Shown in pieces: positions 62,627 through 64,000 of a stretch of DNA of 64,000 nt (within the stretch, counting starts at the first letter, position 1; every line of letters starts with the position of its first letter). Source of the DNA: Desmodesmus armatus (taxonomy: Eukaryota > Chlorophyta > Chlorophyceae > Sphaeropleales > Scenedesmaceae); assembly GCA_007449985.2 (NCBI GenBank), contig VIIQ02000665.1, positions 89,287 through 153,286 of the forward strand, read 5' to 3'. The translations under genes were made by a program, and so were the position numbers. The notes under the pieces are model-generated. The model was not told the origin of the DNA, did not search any database, and saw only the letters and a program-made list of their open reading frames with translations.

Positions 62627-63406
62627 TGATATGGCAGAGACAGCAGGTGCTGCCGCAGCAATTAGCAGCAGCAGCAGCAATTGCTGGGCGTCTGGATTGG
62701 CTTTGGTAGCGACAACAGCTTTGGCAGCAGTGGTTTAAGGCCGTCTGGAGTGGCCTCTGCTGGAGCGATGGTTTGTGCCAGCTGGGGGTGCCCAGACTGG
62801 CAAGCAGCTTTGCAGGAGGTGGGGAGCAGCAGTGATTTATTGGACATTGTGGATAGTAGCTTTGGCCTTTCACATGCGAACGATGTGGGGGCATCTGTCC
62901 TGCTTGCATGTTGGTTGGGATTTAGCAGCAGTGAGCGCAAAGGGCCACTGTTTGTGCTTGTCAAGCTCAGTGAAATATGCTTCCTGAGTAGTTAAGTGAG
63001 TGCTGCATGACTCACTTGTGTGCAGCAGATCCAGCAGTGGCTGGGTTTGTTTGTCAATTATGTGTGTGTGTTTTTGACTGTGCAATGCACAAACATCACA
63101 TGCGTTGTAGTGTGTGTGCCCAGCGTCTGGATGTGCCTAGATGCCGTGGTGAGAAAAGACAAAAAACAAAAATGTCTGTTGACTTGTGTTGTGTGGTCAC
63201 AGCAGCATTCTCTGCAAGCAATGTGCAGTTTTCCCCGTGCGTTGCGCATCAGCTGTGTGCTATCAGCTGTTGCATGTTGCTTTTGGATTGGGTTGTTTGT
63301 AGCTGCTCAATGTGAGTACTGCTGCTGTGTAGTGTACCCAGCAGCAGTGGGGGGGGTGTACACCCCTAGCAGCAATCTGAGCAGGTCAGTGTTCTACTGC
63401 GTCAGC
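62627..63406 (+). other. non-coding 3' internal region of the retrotransposon
   Basis: No coding frame supported. A G run (63,349-63,356) lies about 50 bp before the 3' LTR, which is too far to be a standard polypurine tract. Confidence 0.45.
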
Positions 63407-64000
63407 TGACACGAGCAGCAGCTACACTGACCGATTCCTGCTGAGTGAGCAGTAATCCTCACAGGAAGGTTATGCTGTGTACAAGGCTATACAACACATG
63501 CCTTAGCAGAATCAGTGTGATAGTTGACTAATAATGTTGAGTCAACAAGGACTCTGGGTGATTCAGATCATGCCAGATACTGCTGCGTGGCAGTGCTATT
63601 ATTGGTGGTTAAGTGCTTGGGAGTTGTATGCGATGAGTTTGGTGCTGCGATGCACAGGTGAAGGATCACTGGGCGGGTCAGGGTTTACCGCCTGCAGTGC
63701 CGATTCCTTTGTGCCGCTGTGGTGCTCTGTGCGTCGCACTCGGCTTTGACAGTGCTTGGTGTAAAACTTCTGGCAGTGTTTCCCGAGTACTCGCTCATTT
63801 GAATCCCCAATTCAGAGCGCACAGGTGCAGCAACCAGCCCCAGCAGCGACCTGTGGTCGAACGGGTGCTGAACATCACTCATACATTCATACAGCGCATC
63901 AACACTTTGCAAAGGACTACAAGTGAGTATCTGCTACCCTCAGAGCAGCCAGCTGGCTGCGAAGCATCATTGCTGCAAGCTTTAGGCAGCAAAACACACT
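63407..64000 (+). repeat. 3' LTR, cut by window end
   Basis: Aligned end to end with the 5' LTR from TGACACGAGC onward. Differences include single-base gains or losses in GATATCAG/GATTCAG, GTAAAC/GTAAAAC and AACCGGG/AACGGG. The right end and the target-site duplication lie outside the window. Confidence 0.92.

Larger units (their letters stand above)
50126..64000 (+). mobile_element. large Ty3/gypsy-type LTR retrotransposon encoding a cytosine methyltransferase
   Basis: Direct terminal repeats start at 50126 and 63407 with the same TGACACGAGCAGCAGC. The order gag, protease, RT, RNase H, integrase is the Ty3/gypsy order. The element exceeds 13.8 kb because the 3' LTR runs off the window. Unusual cargo is a C5-DNA methyltransferase between RNase H and integrase, a PHD finger and Tudor-like module after integrase, and two further ORFs before the 3' LTR. 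LTR differences are about five substitutions plus six single-base indels over about 594 bp, so the insertion is recent. Confidence 0.93.

Overview
This window looks like nuclear DNA of a green alga (Chlorophyta, probably Chlorophyceae; inferred, not proven). The reasons are intron-dense genes with GT-AG splicing, abundant CAG/GCT runs, TGTAA-type candidate poly(A) signals, a plant-type mitochondrial succinyl-CoA ligase beta gene, and a DUF1499 protein with a plastid-like leader. Exon models were built by hand from splice consensus, reading phase and family conservation. No RNA or homology search was available.

Layout. (1) 2.2-8.2 kb, minus strand: a kinase gene with an MLKL-like helical N-terminus, a coiled coil and a TKL-type kinase domain. 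A 5'-truncated LINE sits in one of its introns. (2) 9.7-17.0 kb: a head-to-tail tandem duplication of an armadillo-repeat gene. Copy A carries a perfect 42-bp foldback; copy B is split by a 2.73-kb insertion. (3) 17.3-22.1 kb: degenerate minisatellites, one gene model with an in-frame TAG, a 125-bp foldback and a Gln/Ala-rich broken gene. (4) 23.4-25.7 kb, plus strand: a RING-CH E3 ligase candidate with a PB1-like region. (5) 29.9-35.8 kb, minus strand: an 11-exon succinyl-CoA ligase beta gene, complete at 419 aa, whose introns contain decayed copies of its own exon edges. (6) 37.6-38.8 kb: two convergent partial unknown genes. (7) 39.0-49.6 kb: an old segmental duplication holding two secreted Cys-containing paralogues (one apparently broken), a complete DUF1499 gene and an orphan copy of its last exon. 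(8) 50.1 kb to the window end: a very large Ty3/gypsy-type LTR retrotransposon.

The most notable object is the retrotransposon. Its pol ORF encodes a C5-cytosine DNA methyltransferase between RNase H and integrase, with PCQ, ENV, RxR and the other motifs in canonical order. The frame after integrase encodes a PHD finger and a Tudor-like YEDGD module. The element therefore carries a DNA-methylation writer and chromatin-reader modules, which suggests self-directed epigenetic control or targeting. It sits next to, or inside, the last exon of a Gln-rich host gene.

Caution on reading frames: the two LTRs differ by roughly as many 1-base indels as substitutions. Some frameshifts in this window may therefore be assembly errors rather than biology.
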